Of a stretch of 64,000 bases of DNA, positions 8,836 to 17,551 are shown piece by piece. The translations under genes were made by a program, and so were the position numbers. This DNA comes from Firm-13 sp964617375 (GTDB lineage Bacteria > Bacillota > Clostridia > Saccharofermentanales > Saccharofermentanaceae): assembly GCA_964617375.1 (NCBI GenBank), contig CAZTXQ010000006.1, positions 22,346 to 86,345 of the forward strand, given 5' to 3'. Each line of letters begins with the position of its first letter. Position 1 is the stretch's first letter. The notes below the pieces were generated by a model. It worked only from the letters and a program-made list of their open reading frames with translations, was not told where the DNA came from and made no database searches.

Positions 8836-9816
8836 TCATTTTGTCGTAAAACCCCGTCCCATGAAAAGGATTTCGGGTTCGAGTATAACGCCGCTCTTTT
8901 TATATACTTCTTCTCTCACCATCCCGGTCAGATTATACACATCCCGGGCTGTGGCGCCTCCGGTGTTCACGATAAAACCGGCATGCTTTTCGGAAACGGC
9001 GGCACCTCCGGACCGAAGACCCTTAAGGCCGGATTCCTCGATCAGTGTGCCGGCGAAATAACCGGCAGGTCTCCTGAATACGCTCCCCGCACTCGGCAGG
9101 GTAAGCGGTTGAGAAGCGGTTCTTCTGGCGGCCAATTCCTTGATTTTCTGAAAAATCACGTCCTTGTCACCGGGAACAAGCCTTAAAACCGTCGACAGGA
9201 TTGTTCCGCCATTTCTCGTAAAGTAACTCTCCCGGTAGCCGAATTCATGATCCGGGCCCGCTAAGGTTCCCATATTCCCGTCGGGTGTCAGGAATACGGT
9301 CTGATATACAATGTCGGACATCTGCCCGCCGTAGGCTCCCGCGTTCATATAAACCGCTCCGCCAATGCTGCCCGGTATTCCGGCGGCAAATTCCATTCCC
9401 GTATAACTTTCCCGTGCCGCATGAACAGCGACCTTAGAAAGAAGCACACCGGCAAAAGCATGTATCAGGACACCGTCCGGATTCTCCGGATCGGCCTCGG
9501 TCCATATCCGCGACATGGCATCCCCGATATGGACGGTAAGCCCTTCGATCCCGTCGTCGGACACGATCACATTTGAACCGTTCCCGATTACAAACAGCGG
9601 AATACCGGACTCCTTCGCCGCCCGGAAAAGAAGCACAGCTTCCATCGGTCCCGCGGGTTCCGCGAAAAGATCGGCGAGGCCGCCCACACGCATGGTCGTG
9701 TGAAGATTCATCGGCTCGTTTCTTCGGATTCTCTCTGCGAGATCCTGAAGCCCCAGGCGCTCAAGTGCCTCGAAAAATTCTTTGTATGTGTTCTCAGTAT
9801 TATCCGCTTCTGACAT
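8836..9816 (-). CDS. murB: UDP-N-acetylenolpyruvoylglucosamine reductase
   Basis: 326 residues. MurB is the FAD-dependent enzyme that reduces UDP-GlcNAc-enolpyruvate to UDP-MurNAc in peptidoglycan synthesis. The FAD-binding region shows MRVGGLADLFAEP, VIGNGSNVIVSDDG and AGIPGSIGGAVYMNAGAYGG; the catalytic serine is in LPSAGSVFRRP; and the C-terminus has SEKHAGFIVNTGGATARDV and the family glutamate near ILEPEILFMG. It is a type II-like MurB with the shorter C-terminal domain common in Gram-positives. AGGAGAATT precedes the ATG. It sits between hprK and rapZ. Confidence 0.95.
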   Translation of the reverse strand: MSEADNTENTYKEFFEALERLGLQDLAERIRRNEPMNLHTTMRVGGLADLFAEPAGPMEAVLLFRAAKESGIPLFVIGNGSNVIVSDDGIEGLTVHIGDAMSRIWTEADPENPDGVLIHAFAGVLLSKVAVHAARESYTGMEFAAGIPGSIGGAVYMNAGAYGGQMSDIVYQTVFLTPDGNMGTLAGPDHEFGYRESYFTRNGGTILSTVLRLVPGDKDVIFQKIKELAARRTASQPLTLPSAGSVFRRPAGYFAGTLIEESGLKGLRSGGAAVSEKHAGFIVNTGGATARDVYNLTGMVREEVYKKSGVILEPEILFMGRGFTTK

Positions 9817-9855
9817 AATTCTCCTGTAAATGCCTGTAAATGTCTGTGATAAAGA

Positions 9856-10791
9856 TTAGAGCGGCAGTGCACCGCCGGACGGGAAAACACGGTCAATAAG
9901 ATCTCTTGCCGCGTTGTGCCCCATCTTCTTGACACGGTAGTTGATTGCCGCCGCTTCTACGATAATGGCGAGGTTCCGGCCGGGGCCTACGGGGATCGTG
10001 ATGGACGGGACCGGTATCCCGAGAATCTCGGTCGTCTCGTCGTTTATCCCCAAGCGGTCATAGACCTTCTTCTCATCCCAGATTTCCAGATTGATTACAA
10101 AATCGATATTCTCCTGCAGCTTGACGGATGAAACGCCGAACAGTTCTTTGACGTCCAGGATGCCGATACCCCGGATCTCAATCAGATGCCGTATGATATC
10201 CGGCGCACGGCCCAGAAGCGTGGATTCCGAAACACGGCGGATCTCAACCTGGTCGTCCGCGATGAGCCGGTGTCCGCGCTTTACGATTTCAAGAGCCGTT
10301 TCCGACTTGCCGACGCCGCTTTCGCCAAGGATCAGTATACCTTCGCCGTTGACCTCGACAAGCACTCCGTGCATGGAGATTCTCGGCGCGAGCTCTATGT
10401 TGAGATGCTTGACGAGCGAACTCATGAACTCGGACGTCCTCGCCTTCGTCCTAAGGATCGGTATCTTCTTCTTCTTCGCACAGGGGACAAGCTCCGGATG
10501 CGGTTCATGGTAGCGCGTCAGAATCAGACACGGAATATTCTTGGCAAAAAGAGCGTTCAAGCGCTTCCTTCTGACCTCCGGCGACAGTTTATCCAGATAA
10601 GCCATCTCCATATTGCCGATGATCTGTATGCGGTCGGGACCGAAATGCTCATAATAGCCGGCCAGTTGAAGTCCCGGACGGGTAACATCCGCCACAGTGA
10701 TACGGATCTGGTCAAGATTTCCCGGATCGTAGATTACCTCGAGATCAAAGGCCTTGATAATTTCAGACAGGTATACGCTGGCAATCGGCAT
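9856..10791 (-). CDS. hprK: HPr kinase/phosphorylase
   Basis: 311 residues. HprK phosphorylates Ser46 of HPr and reverses the reaction, the switch for CcpA-dependent carbon catabolite repression in Firmicutes. The catalytic domain has the family His at 141 (RISMHGVLVEVNG), the Walker A loop GESGVGKS at residues 156-163, the RLIADDQVEIRR segment and the signature EIRGIGILDVKELFG. The N-terminal domain (1-130) is also complete. GGAGG lies 7 bases before the ATG. It heads the murB-rapZ-whiA operon; a TATTAA-like -10 lies just upstream. Confidence 0.95.
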   Translation of the reverse strand: MPIASVYLSEIIKAFDLEVIYDPGNLDQIRITVADVTRPGLQLAGYYEHFGPDRIQIIGNMEMAYLDKLSPEVRRKRLNALFAKNIPCLILTRYHEPHPELVPCAKKKKIPILRTKARTSEFMSSLVKHLNIELAPRISMHGVLVEVNGEGILILGESGVGKSETALEIVKRGHRLIADDQVEIRRVSESTLLGRAPDIIRHLIEIRGIGILDVKELFGVSSVKLQENIDFVINLEIWDEKKVYDRLGINDETTEILGIPVPSITIPVGPGRNLAIIVEAAAINYRVKKMGHNAARDLIDRVFPSGGALPL

Positions 10792-10898
10792 GGAAAATCC
10801 TCCGCTTCAAAAGTTTCTGGCAATAAAATCATTTTAATACAAACCGGCCCTCCGTGCGCAAGAGAAACGGCTTTCCTCAAATAAGTACAGGCATTCTT

Positions 10899-12197
10899 TT
10901 ACGCGGGATGCCGTACGCCGTCATCATCCGCAAAGGGACACGGAAGATCTTTGCCGCGAACGACTCGCTTTTCGATGCTGCGGTCGTCTCCGGTATAGAT
11001 GAATCTCTGAAGCCGCTCTTCAAGCGTCCTCTCTACAAGACTTTCTCCGTACCGGTCGTCGACCACAAGAAGATCCGCCTCATATCCCGGTTCAAAGCTT
11101 CCGACTTTACCGAAAAAGGCTCCGCTGCCTTTCGTCGCCAGATAAAACACCTCGGAGAGTCTGGCTTTCGGGCATCCGGGATGATCGACCCAGTACTGGT
11201 TCGAAGCCGCCCGAGCCGTGACGATATTGTGCGGCATGGAGAGACTGTGTCCGCCCGCCACATCGGACGCAAGTCCCATACGCATTCCGGAATCGAGGTA
11301 TTCGCGAAGGGGCATCGTCCCGCTCGACACATTGAAATTTGACTGCGGACTGTGCGCGATATAGATCCCTCTGTCAAGAAGAATCTCCCGCTCCTTTGAG
11401 TCGAGATATACGCCGTGTGCCATAATCGTCCGGTCACGCTTCAGGAGACCGTATGTTTCGTACACCTCGGTAAAGCTTCCGATCTCCGGATGAAGCTTCT
11501 TCACCAACTCGATTTCATCGCGGTTCTCGCTAAGATGCGACTGAATGGGAACATCATATTTTTCGGCAAGAAGACCTAAGCCTGTCATCAGTTCCGGCGT
11601 CGTACAGGGGACGAACCGCGGTGTAATGATCGGTTTGACAAGATCCTCCGGGTCTCTGGCGCCGAGGATGAATTCTTCGGTTTCGGCCAGAGATTCCGCC
11701 GTCTTCTCTTCGAGCGCCGGTACGGCGTTTCTATCCATGTTGACTTTCCCGACATACGCGCCGAGCCCCGACTCCCGGAACAGCTCGAAAAGGAGCTTCG
11801 TCGCCGGCAGATGTCTGGTCGCGAAAATACTGGCGCGGGTCGTGCCCGCTCTCCAGAGATCGGCGATAAACCGTTTGTAGGCGGTTTCCGCGAACCGGAG
11901 ATCTTTGTATCTCGATTCCAGGGGGAATGTATATTTCCGGAGCCACGGCAGCAGCTCTTCGTCGTATCCGATGCCGCAGTTCAAATACTGCGGAGCATGC
12001 GCATGAAGATCCGCAAATCCGGGAATAATCAGTTTGCCGGGGTACTCTTCGACCGGAATCTCCTTGTAGAGATCGGGAAGTTCTCCGTAGATCCCTTCGA
12101 CAAGGCCGTCCCGGATCACCAGATACGAATCCGGATGAACGGAAAAGCCGTCTTTTTCGGGTGTGTGCAAGAGAGAACCCTTAAGTATGCGAATCAT
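10899..12197 (-). CDS. guaD: guanine deaminase, amidohydrolase family
   Basis: 432 residues. It should convert guanine to xanthine and ammonia with one bound zinc. The metal ligands are in GFADLHAHAPQY (HxH, about residue 64-66), SHLSE and AHGVYLD, with an Asp in LASDVAGGHS. The HAPQY and LLPWLRKYTFPLESRYKD stretches are the ones that mark guanine deaminases among ATZ/TRZ-type amidohydrolases. AAGGAGATG precedes the ATG. It stands alone between two well-formed terminator-like regions, with no purine transporter beside it. Confidence 0.85.
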   Translation of the reverse strand: MIRILKGSLLHTPEKDGFSVHPDSYLVIRDGLVEGIYGELPDLYKEIPVEEYPGKLIIPGFADLHAHAPQYLNCGIGYDEELLPWLRKYTFPLESRYKDLRFAETAYKRFIADLWRAGTTRASIFATRHLPATKLLFELFRESGLGAYVGKVNMDRNAVPALEEKTAESLAETEEFILGARDPEDLVKPIITPRFVPCTTPELMTGLGLLAEKYDVPIQSHLSENRDEIELVKKLHPEIGSFTEVYETYGLLKRDRTIMAHGVYLDSKEREILLDRGIYIAHSPQSNFNVSSGTMPLREYLDSGMRMGLASDVAGGHSLSMPHNIVTARAASNQYWVDHPGCPKARLSEVFYLATKGSGAFFGKVGSFEPGYEADLLVVDDRYGESLVERTLEERLQRFIYTGDDRSIEKRVVRGKDLPCPFADDDGVRHPA

Positions 12198-12216
12198 AAC
12201 AACATCTCCTTCACGG

Positions 12217-12263
12217 GAAAACCGGGGCCGAATGCAAGGCTTGCGCCCAGCCTTCGGCCCCGG
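12217..12263 (-). terminator. rho-independent terminator after the GH94 gene
   Basis: A perfect 11-bp stem (12222-12232 with 12253-12263) with a 20-base loop; on the minus strand it is followed by TTTT. It lies between the GH94 stop and the guaD start. Confidence 0.8.
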
Positions 12264-12278
12264 AAAAATGTCAGGTGT

Positions 12279-15251
12279 TTACAGTGCGATCTGTACTTCG
12301 TGTGTCTTTCCGTCTTCAAATACGGGAACCCGGATTCCGGAAACCGGCCTGCCGTCACATGTGATTTTGGCGCCTTCCTTTGTTCTCCGGAAGCCCGCCT
12401 GTTTCTGTACCGTGATATGGTAAGATGCCTTGCCCGAGTTTACCGTGATATCTTCGCCGGCATCCGCGCTCCTTAAGATCGGATCAAGAATCAGCGCGTC
12501 GCTTGTGAACTCGACACCGAAACCCATGAACATGCAAAGAAGAAGCCATGTCGATGTTCCGGAAAGCGTCGGCCCGATATTCTCACCGGTCTCGGAGTTG
12601 TTGTACTGCGTGCAAAGTCTCGGATTCCCGCATGTCTCAAAAGGATTCTTAAGAGTCCGGTACGGGAGTATGCAGTCGATAACCCAGTACGCGGTCTCGG
12701 ACAGGCGCTCGGCCAGGACGACATCCCCGACCGTCTTCGCGGCTTTCAGCATCGCTGCCGCCGCCATCATATTGGCGTGCTTGAAAATGCCGCCGTTTTC
12801 ACGGTCACCGGTATAATAGAGAGCGACATCGATCTTGGGCGCGATCTTCGGATAATCGACGCTCGAGCAGAGTCTGTATCCGAACGGAGTCTTCAAATAT
12901 CGGTCGATCGAATCGAGCATGACCGTGATCTGGGATTCGGAAGCACAGTCGGACAGAACCGACCAGCTAAAATCATTGAGGAAATACGTGCCGGGGGCCC
13001 CTTCCTCGACCGCAAGTCCGTCACCGCCGGCACCCAAATACAGAAGGTCCGGTTTGGCGCTGCGGTTAAAGAGCACGCGCGCAAAGAAATCGTCCTTCCA
13101 GGCGACCTTCGTAAGGTTGTCCTTAAGCGTCCCCGAGAAAGCCTTCAGCTCGTCCGCATATGCCGCATCCCCGCAATTCGCGAAAATACCTATAGCCGCA
13201 TCGACAGCTGTCTTCAGAAGGAATCCGTTCATGACAGATTCCGAATACTCCGATTCGAAAGGAACCTCGCCGTATGCTTTCCCGCTTGCTTCAAGCTGCT
13301 TCTTGTAGGCCAGTATCTTATCCGGTCCGGATACACAGTCGGGATCGACGCGGAGGCAGTCGTTCCAGTCGGCGCGGTCGATCAGCGGCAATCCGTGGCG
13401 ACCTACGGAAATGTGACCCGAGTATGTAAGAATCGCCCGGATCGTCTCGAGAAGACTTCTCTTCATGCCGTTCATTCCGGCGACGGGAAGCTCTTCTTCC
13501 ATGAATGCGTAATCGCCGGTAAGGCTGACATAGCGGTCGAGAGCCTGCAGAAGCCAGAGCGAATCGTCGGACCACCAGCCCGGCTCCTTGCTCGTCCAGT
13601 AGAAATTGTGGTTGGCATACCCGTCAAAGGCCACATTGCCGGCCCACTCGCGGAGAAGCTTCTTGACGAAATCGATTCTGCCCATTCCCGCCATATAGTA
13701 CATCGACGCGAAAATGTCCTGAATCTCGCGGAAACCGATCTCGCGATACCCCTTCTGTGTCCAGTCGAAAGAACGCGACACGAAGGTCTGGTAAAAGACC
13801 TGGAAGGGCAGATTGCTGTTGACGTACGCCTCGAAATCCTTGTCGTCGTGCGAAATCTGAAGATAGGACGCGTAGGACTTGGTGAAAGCCTCGACGGAGA
13901 GAAGAACCTTGTCTACTTCGCCGGGCTTTTTGAAGCGCTCCAGGAGAGCCGAAAGCTCCGCTTTTACGGTCTCGTCTTCGACGAAGCCGGGATTTAAGAC
14001 ATAGGAGGACAGGCAGGTAAAGTGATCGGCTTCGGCCTTCGAACCCGCACGAACGGTAAAGGGTGCGGACAGCGCAAAGAAGCCGGGGCCTTTTCGCGAA
14101 TGACGGTTCGAAAGACAGGCGAGATTCTCCGGTTGACTCAAGGTTCCCGATCCGACAAACTCGCTGTACTTCGCGCAGAACTGGTCGGGGAATATGACCT
14201 CGCCGTCGCTGTGTACCATCATCGTCGCATAGCGTATATCGCCTTTGGTCCACTTCGGGTTCGGATTAAAGGAAATCGCGGCAATCTTCTCCTCTTCGTC
14301 GTAGAAAACCTCCGACTGCGCGACGACCGTCGTAAAAATGACGTCTTCACGCAGAGCGTGACATTCCGATGTTCCGAACATGCCGGTATAAACAAGCCTT
14401 ACGTCCATATCGCGGGAAGAGTTGTTCTCGATCTCGATTTTCTGGACTTCGACGGCCATCGGAAGACGATCTTCCTGCGGAAGTATGAAAATCGTCCGAC
14501 GGACCGTCAGGCCGATCTTCAGTCTGTATTCGATGACCGTGCGATTCTGCGAATGCGTGCAAAACGCTTCTTCGACACCTTCCTGTGTCGCCACACCGGA
14601 ATAGAAGATCTGCTTGCCGTTCAAAGTAAGGTAGAACTGACGGTTCGCGGGAAATCCGTTCTCCTCCGGAAGATAATCCCAGCGCGTCGCGAGCACCTGC
14701 GTATCCGCGTGTGACCGGAACGAACCGCCGCCTAAGCGATCCACGACGCTCTTGGGCGTACTCTGCAGCGGACGGTCAAAACCGATCCGGTTGCCGATCA
14801 GGAAATTCGTAAAGTAATGCGGACCGGGCGCGGGAGATTTAAGGTCCGAGGTATGCTCGCCCTGTCCGTTCAATGTGCCGCCCCATTTCATCGAATCCGC
14901 AAGAACAGCGAGTACGGATGCCTCTTCCTCCGGCTTCAGATCAACTTCGCGAACGATACCGCCGTCCGTAACATAGAGCGAAACGCCGCCGTTATCCGAC
15001 ACGAAAAGTACGGAGCAATTGCTCTTGAAGAGCATGGTGAACAGGGAGTGTAATGTATCGGCCGCAAGCAGCGCGGAAATAACCGGTGTGGAAAAAGGAA
15101 TTCCGGCCACTCCGGCAACCGGACCGCTGTGGTTGCCGTGAATAAACTGAGCGCTTATCGCACCCGAAACAGAGAGCGAAGCGAACTTCTCCTTGAGAGC
15201 AGCCTCAGCCGTAATACCCTGACCGCGGGCTCTTTTACTTGTTAAAGACAT
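12279..15251 (-). CDS. GH94-family glycoside phosphorylase-like protein, 990 residues
   Basis: GH94 enzymes phosphorolyse beta-glucosidic disaccharides with inversion. The N-terminal beta-sandwich (to about residue 430), helical linker and alpha/alpha barrel are present; the barrel has the catalytic-acid motif RADWNDC and the aromatic NHNFYWTSKEPGWWSDDSLW segment. It is about 180 residues longer than cellobiose phosphorylase, so its substrate differs or is unknown (longer beta-glucans are possible). The start at 15251 is preferred: GGAGG lies 6 bases before it, whereas the in-frame ATG at 15263 has no ribosome site. A perfect hairpin terminator follows. The lipase-like gene ends 52 bases upstream. 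Confidence 0.8.
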   Translation of the reverse strand: MSLTSKRARGQGITAEAALKEKFASLSVSGAISAQFIHGNHSGPVAGVAGIPFSTPVISALLAADTLHSLFTMLFKSNCSVLFVSDNGGVSLYVTDGGIVREVDLKPEEEASVLAVLADSMKWGGTLNGQGEHTSDLKSPAPGPHYFTNFLIGNRIGFDRPLQSTPKSVVDRLGGGSFRSHADTQVLATRWDYLPEENGFPANRQFYLTLNGKQIFYSGVATQEGVEEAFCTHSQNRTVIEYRLKIGLTVRRTIFILPQEDRLPMAVEVQKIEIENNSSRDMDVRLVYTGMFGTSECHALREDVIFTTVVAQSEVFYDEEEKIAAISFNPNPKWTKGDIRYATMMVHSDGEVIFPDQFCAKYSEFVGSGTLSQPENLACLSNRHSRKGPGFFALSAPFTVRAGSKAEADHFTCLSSYVLNPGFVEDETVKAELSALLERFKKPGEVDKVLLSVEAFTKSYASYLQISHDDKDFEAYVNSNLPFQVFYQTFVSRSFDWTQKGYREIGFREIQDIFASMYYMAGMGRIDFVKKLLREWAGNVAFDGYANHNFYWTSKEPGWWSDDSLWLLQALDRYVSLTGDYAFMEEELPVAGMNGMKRSLLETIRAILTYSGHISVGRHGLPLIDRADWNDCLRVDPDCVSGPDKILAYKKQLEASGKAYGEVPFESEYSESVMNGFLLKTAVDAAIGIFANCGDAAYADELKAFSGTLKDNLTKVAWKDDFFARVLFNRSAKPDLLYLGAGGDGLAVEEGAPGTYFLNDFSWSVLSDCASESQITVMLDSIDRYLKTPFGYRLCSSVDYPKIAPKIDVALYYTGDRENGGIFKHANMMAAAAMLKAAKTVGDVVLAERLSETAYWVIDCILPYRTLKNPFETCGNPRLCTQYNNSETGENIGPTLSGTSTWLLLCMFMGFGVEFTSDALILDPILRSADAGEDITVNSGKASYHITVQKQAGFRRTKEGAKITCDGRPVSGIRVPVFEDGKTHEVQIAL

Positions 15252-15303
15252 AAGTACCTCCATCGTATTTGCATTCGTTTATGTATGCGACTGTAATTTC
15301 CGA

Positions 15304-16296
15304 TCAAAGTACCCCCGGACCGCTTGCGAGCGCGCCTTTAAGGGGCGTCTCGCGCTTGCTGTGAAGAAGGATAAAGGAAAGAACATCGTTATATACTTCC
15401 TCACGGTTTATCTCGTTGTGCATCTCATGGCGTCCGGACGGATAAAGCTTCAATACCGTCTCGTGTCCGGTCTCCTCGTACCAATTCTTCAGAATCTTCG
15501 GGCCCCGGCCGTATTCGCCGACGGGGTCATCTTCGCCCGAGAAAATGAAGACCGGCACATCCTTCGGAACAACGCCCGTCCAGTTCCTGCCCCCGCTCTC
15601 CTTCGTAAGAGCCGCCAGATCGGCCATACCCGCCGCTTTAAAGGTGAAGGTACATCCGGGATCGGACATATAGGCGTCGACAATTTTATCATCGCGGCTG
15701 AGCCAGTCGTCGATCGTACGGGCCGGCTTGATCCTGCTGTTGTTGCCGGCAAAGCCCATATTCTGTAGAAATTTGCCCTTGGATTTGGGCCCGAGAAAAA
15801 GACACTGCGTCCGCGCGAGCACGACGCCCAGACCCGCTTTGCGGTTACCGGCTGTCGTTCCGGAAAGAAGGATGCCGGAAAGCCCCGCGGCCTTTGTACG
15901 CTTTGCGTAGCAGGAAGCAATAAAGGATCCCATGCTGTGTCCGTAGAGAAAGACCGGAAGGCCGGACAAACCGTCCCCGGCCAGAAGATCGTTCATTTGG
16001 GTGCGGACGGTCGCAACATCCTCCATCAACCGGTCGACGCCGTTTTTCGCGCCGAAAAATCCACGCTCGGCTTCATCAGGTGTCGTCAGTCCGTGTCCGC
16101 GCAAATCAAAGGCAAAGAACCGGATTCCTTTTCCTGCGAGAAAAGAAGCGTAGGCATCATAACGGCCGTAATATTCGAGCATACCGTGGATAAACAGTAC
16201 GGCTGCCTTCGCCTCAACGGCGGAATCACTCCAGTACATTCCACGAACCGCAAGTCCGTCACTTGCCGTGCATGTAAAAGTTGTTTTCTCAAGCAT
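15304..16296 (-). CDS. alpha/beta hydrolase, monoacylglycerol lipase/lysophospholipase type
   Basis: 330 residues from the preferred ATG at 16296, which follows a GGGAGGGGGG ribosome site by about 5-9 bases; an in-frame start at 16329 is less likely. The fold shows AVLFIHGMLEYYGRYDAYASFL, FAFDLRGHGLT, the nucleophile elbow GHSMGS, an Asp in FSGEDDPVGEYG and the catalytic His in YPSGRHEMHNE. These match the Ser-Asp-His triad of YtpA/PldB-type lysophospholipases. No signal peptide, so cytoplasmic. It lies between mnmA and the GH94 gene, with a 60-base gap to mnmA. Confidence 0.8.
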   Translation of the reverse strand: MLEKTTFTCTASDGLAVRGMYWSDSAVEAKAAVLFIHGMLEYYGRYDAYASFLAGKGIRFFAFDLRGHGLTTPDEAERGFFGAKNGVDRLMEDVATVRTQMNDLLAGDGLSGLPVFLYGHSMGSFIASCYAKRTKAAGLSGILLSGTTAGNRKAGLGVVLARTQCLFLGPKSKGKFLQNMGFAGNNSRIKPARTIDDWLSRDDKIVDAYMSDPGCTFTFKAAGMADLAALTKESGGRNWTGVVPKDVPVFIFSGEDDPVGEYGRGPKILKNWYEETGHETVLKLYPSGRHEMHNEINREEVYNDVLSFILLHSKRETPLKGALASGPGVL

Positions 16297-16355
16297 AGGA
16301 TGCCCCCCTCCCGCTTCGCCTTCATACATTTTATCAATCAGGATTTCCGTTACTA

Positions 16356-17489
16356 TTATAAGCCTTTTACATCCATATTTGTTTGTTCGGATGACTCGAT
16401 AATCGCGCCGCCGAGAACGAAATTTCCCTGATAAAACACTACCGACTGGCCGGGAGTGATCGCGCGGACCGGCTTCTCGAAAACGACTCGTACAAGACCG
16501 TCCTCCGGTGCGCTGAGGATAGCCGGAACCGCCTTGGCCGAGTACCGGATCTTGGCTTCTATTGCAAGCGGATACACGGGCGGAACCGTGGATATCAGAT
16601 GCATCTGCCCTGCGGTCAGCGCATTATGGTAGAGGTCAAGGTCCGAGCCCAGAATGACCCGATTGTTCTCCCTGTCGATCGCCAGCACGAAAAGCGGATC
16701 TTTAGCAGCGATGCCAATTCCCTTTCTCTGTCCGACGGTATAGTGGATGATGCCGCGGTGCCGTCCGAGAACGCGCCCGTTTACATCGGTAAAATCTCCC
16801 GGGGCACTCTTCTCGCCGGTTCTCGTCTCAATAAAATTCGAGTAGGAATTGTCCTTTACGAAGCAGATCTCCTGGCTGTCGGGCTTGTGTGCGATCGGAA
16901 GTCCCGCCTCTTCGGCCATTTTCCGGATTTCCTTCTTGTCGTAATCGGCAATCGGCAGGAGAAGATGTTCGAGCTGGTGCTGATTCAGACGGTATAAGGC
17001 ATACGTCTGGTCCTTGGGATTGTCGGAATCACCCAGAAGTTCATACTCATTCTTCGTTTCCGTGAAGCGGATGCGCGCATAATGGCCGGTCGCAAGATAA
17101 TCGAATCCCATCGCGAGCGCCTTTTCGAGCATTGCCTCAAACTTAATCTTCCAGTTGCACGCAATGCAGGGATTCGGCGTCCGGCCCCGCTGATATTCGC
17201 TGACAAACGGCGAAATGACATTCTCTTCAAAGATCGATTTGAAATTCAGGACATAATACGGTATGTCCAGCGCGTTCGCCACGCGGCGCGCGTCGTCGAC
17301 GGCCGAAAGCGAACAGCATCCGACATCGGCACGGACTTCGGCATCCGGCTCATCCGGCCAGATCTGAAGGGTAGCGCCCGTAACATCATAGCCCTGGCGT
17401 TTGAGGATGAGCGCGGCCACGGAGCTGTCTACTCCGCCGCTCATCGCAACCAGAACTCTTTTTTTGCCGGTCTTGCCCGTGTCGCACAT
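16356..17489 (-). CDS. mnmA: tRNA-uridine 2-sulfurtransferase
   Basis: 377 residues. MnmA puts sulfur on U34 of tRNA-Glu, -Gln and -Lys. The PP-loop is AMSGGVDSSVAALIL near residue 15; the two catalytic cysteines are in NPCIACNWKIKF and SQEICFVKDNSY; GHYARI and YTVGQRKGIGI are also diagnostic. A GAGGTG ribosome site precedes the ATG. The sulfur donor route (cysteine desulfurase) is not encoded in the window. Confidence 0.94.
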   Translation of the reverse strand: MCDTGKTGKKRVLVAMSGGVDSSVAALILKRQGYDVTGATLQIWPDEPDAEVRADVGCCSLSAVDDARRVANALDIPYYVLNFKSIFEENVISPFVSEYQRGRTPNPCIACNWKIKFEAMLEKALAMGFDYLATGHYARIRFTETKNEYELLGDSDNPKDQTYALYRLNQHQLEHLLLPIADYDKKEIRKMAEEAGLPIAHKPDSQEICFVKDNSYSNFIETRTGEKSAPGDFTDVNGRVLGRHRGIIHYTVGQRKGIGIAAKDPLFVLAIDRENNRVILGSDLDLYHNALTAGQMHLISTVPPVYPLAIEAKIRYSAKAVPAILSAPEDGLVRVVFEKPVRAITPGQSVVFYQGNFVLGGAIIESSEQTNMDVKGL

Positions 17490-17551
17490 ATGGTCACCTC
17501 ACATCAGGGGTTAATCTTCTCCCCCAATTACAGCGAAAAGTGAATTGTTTG

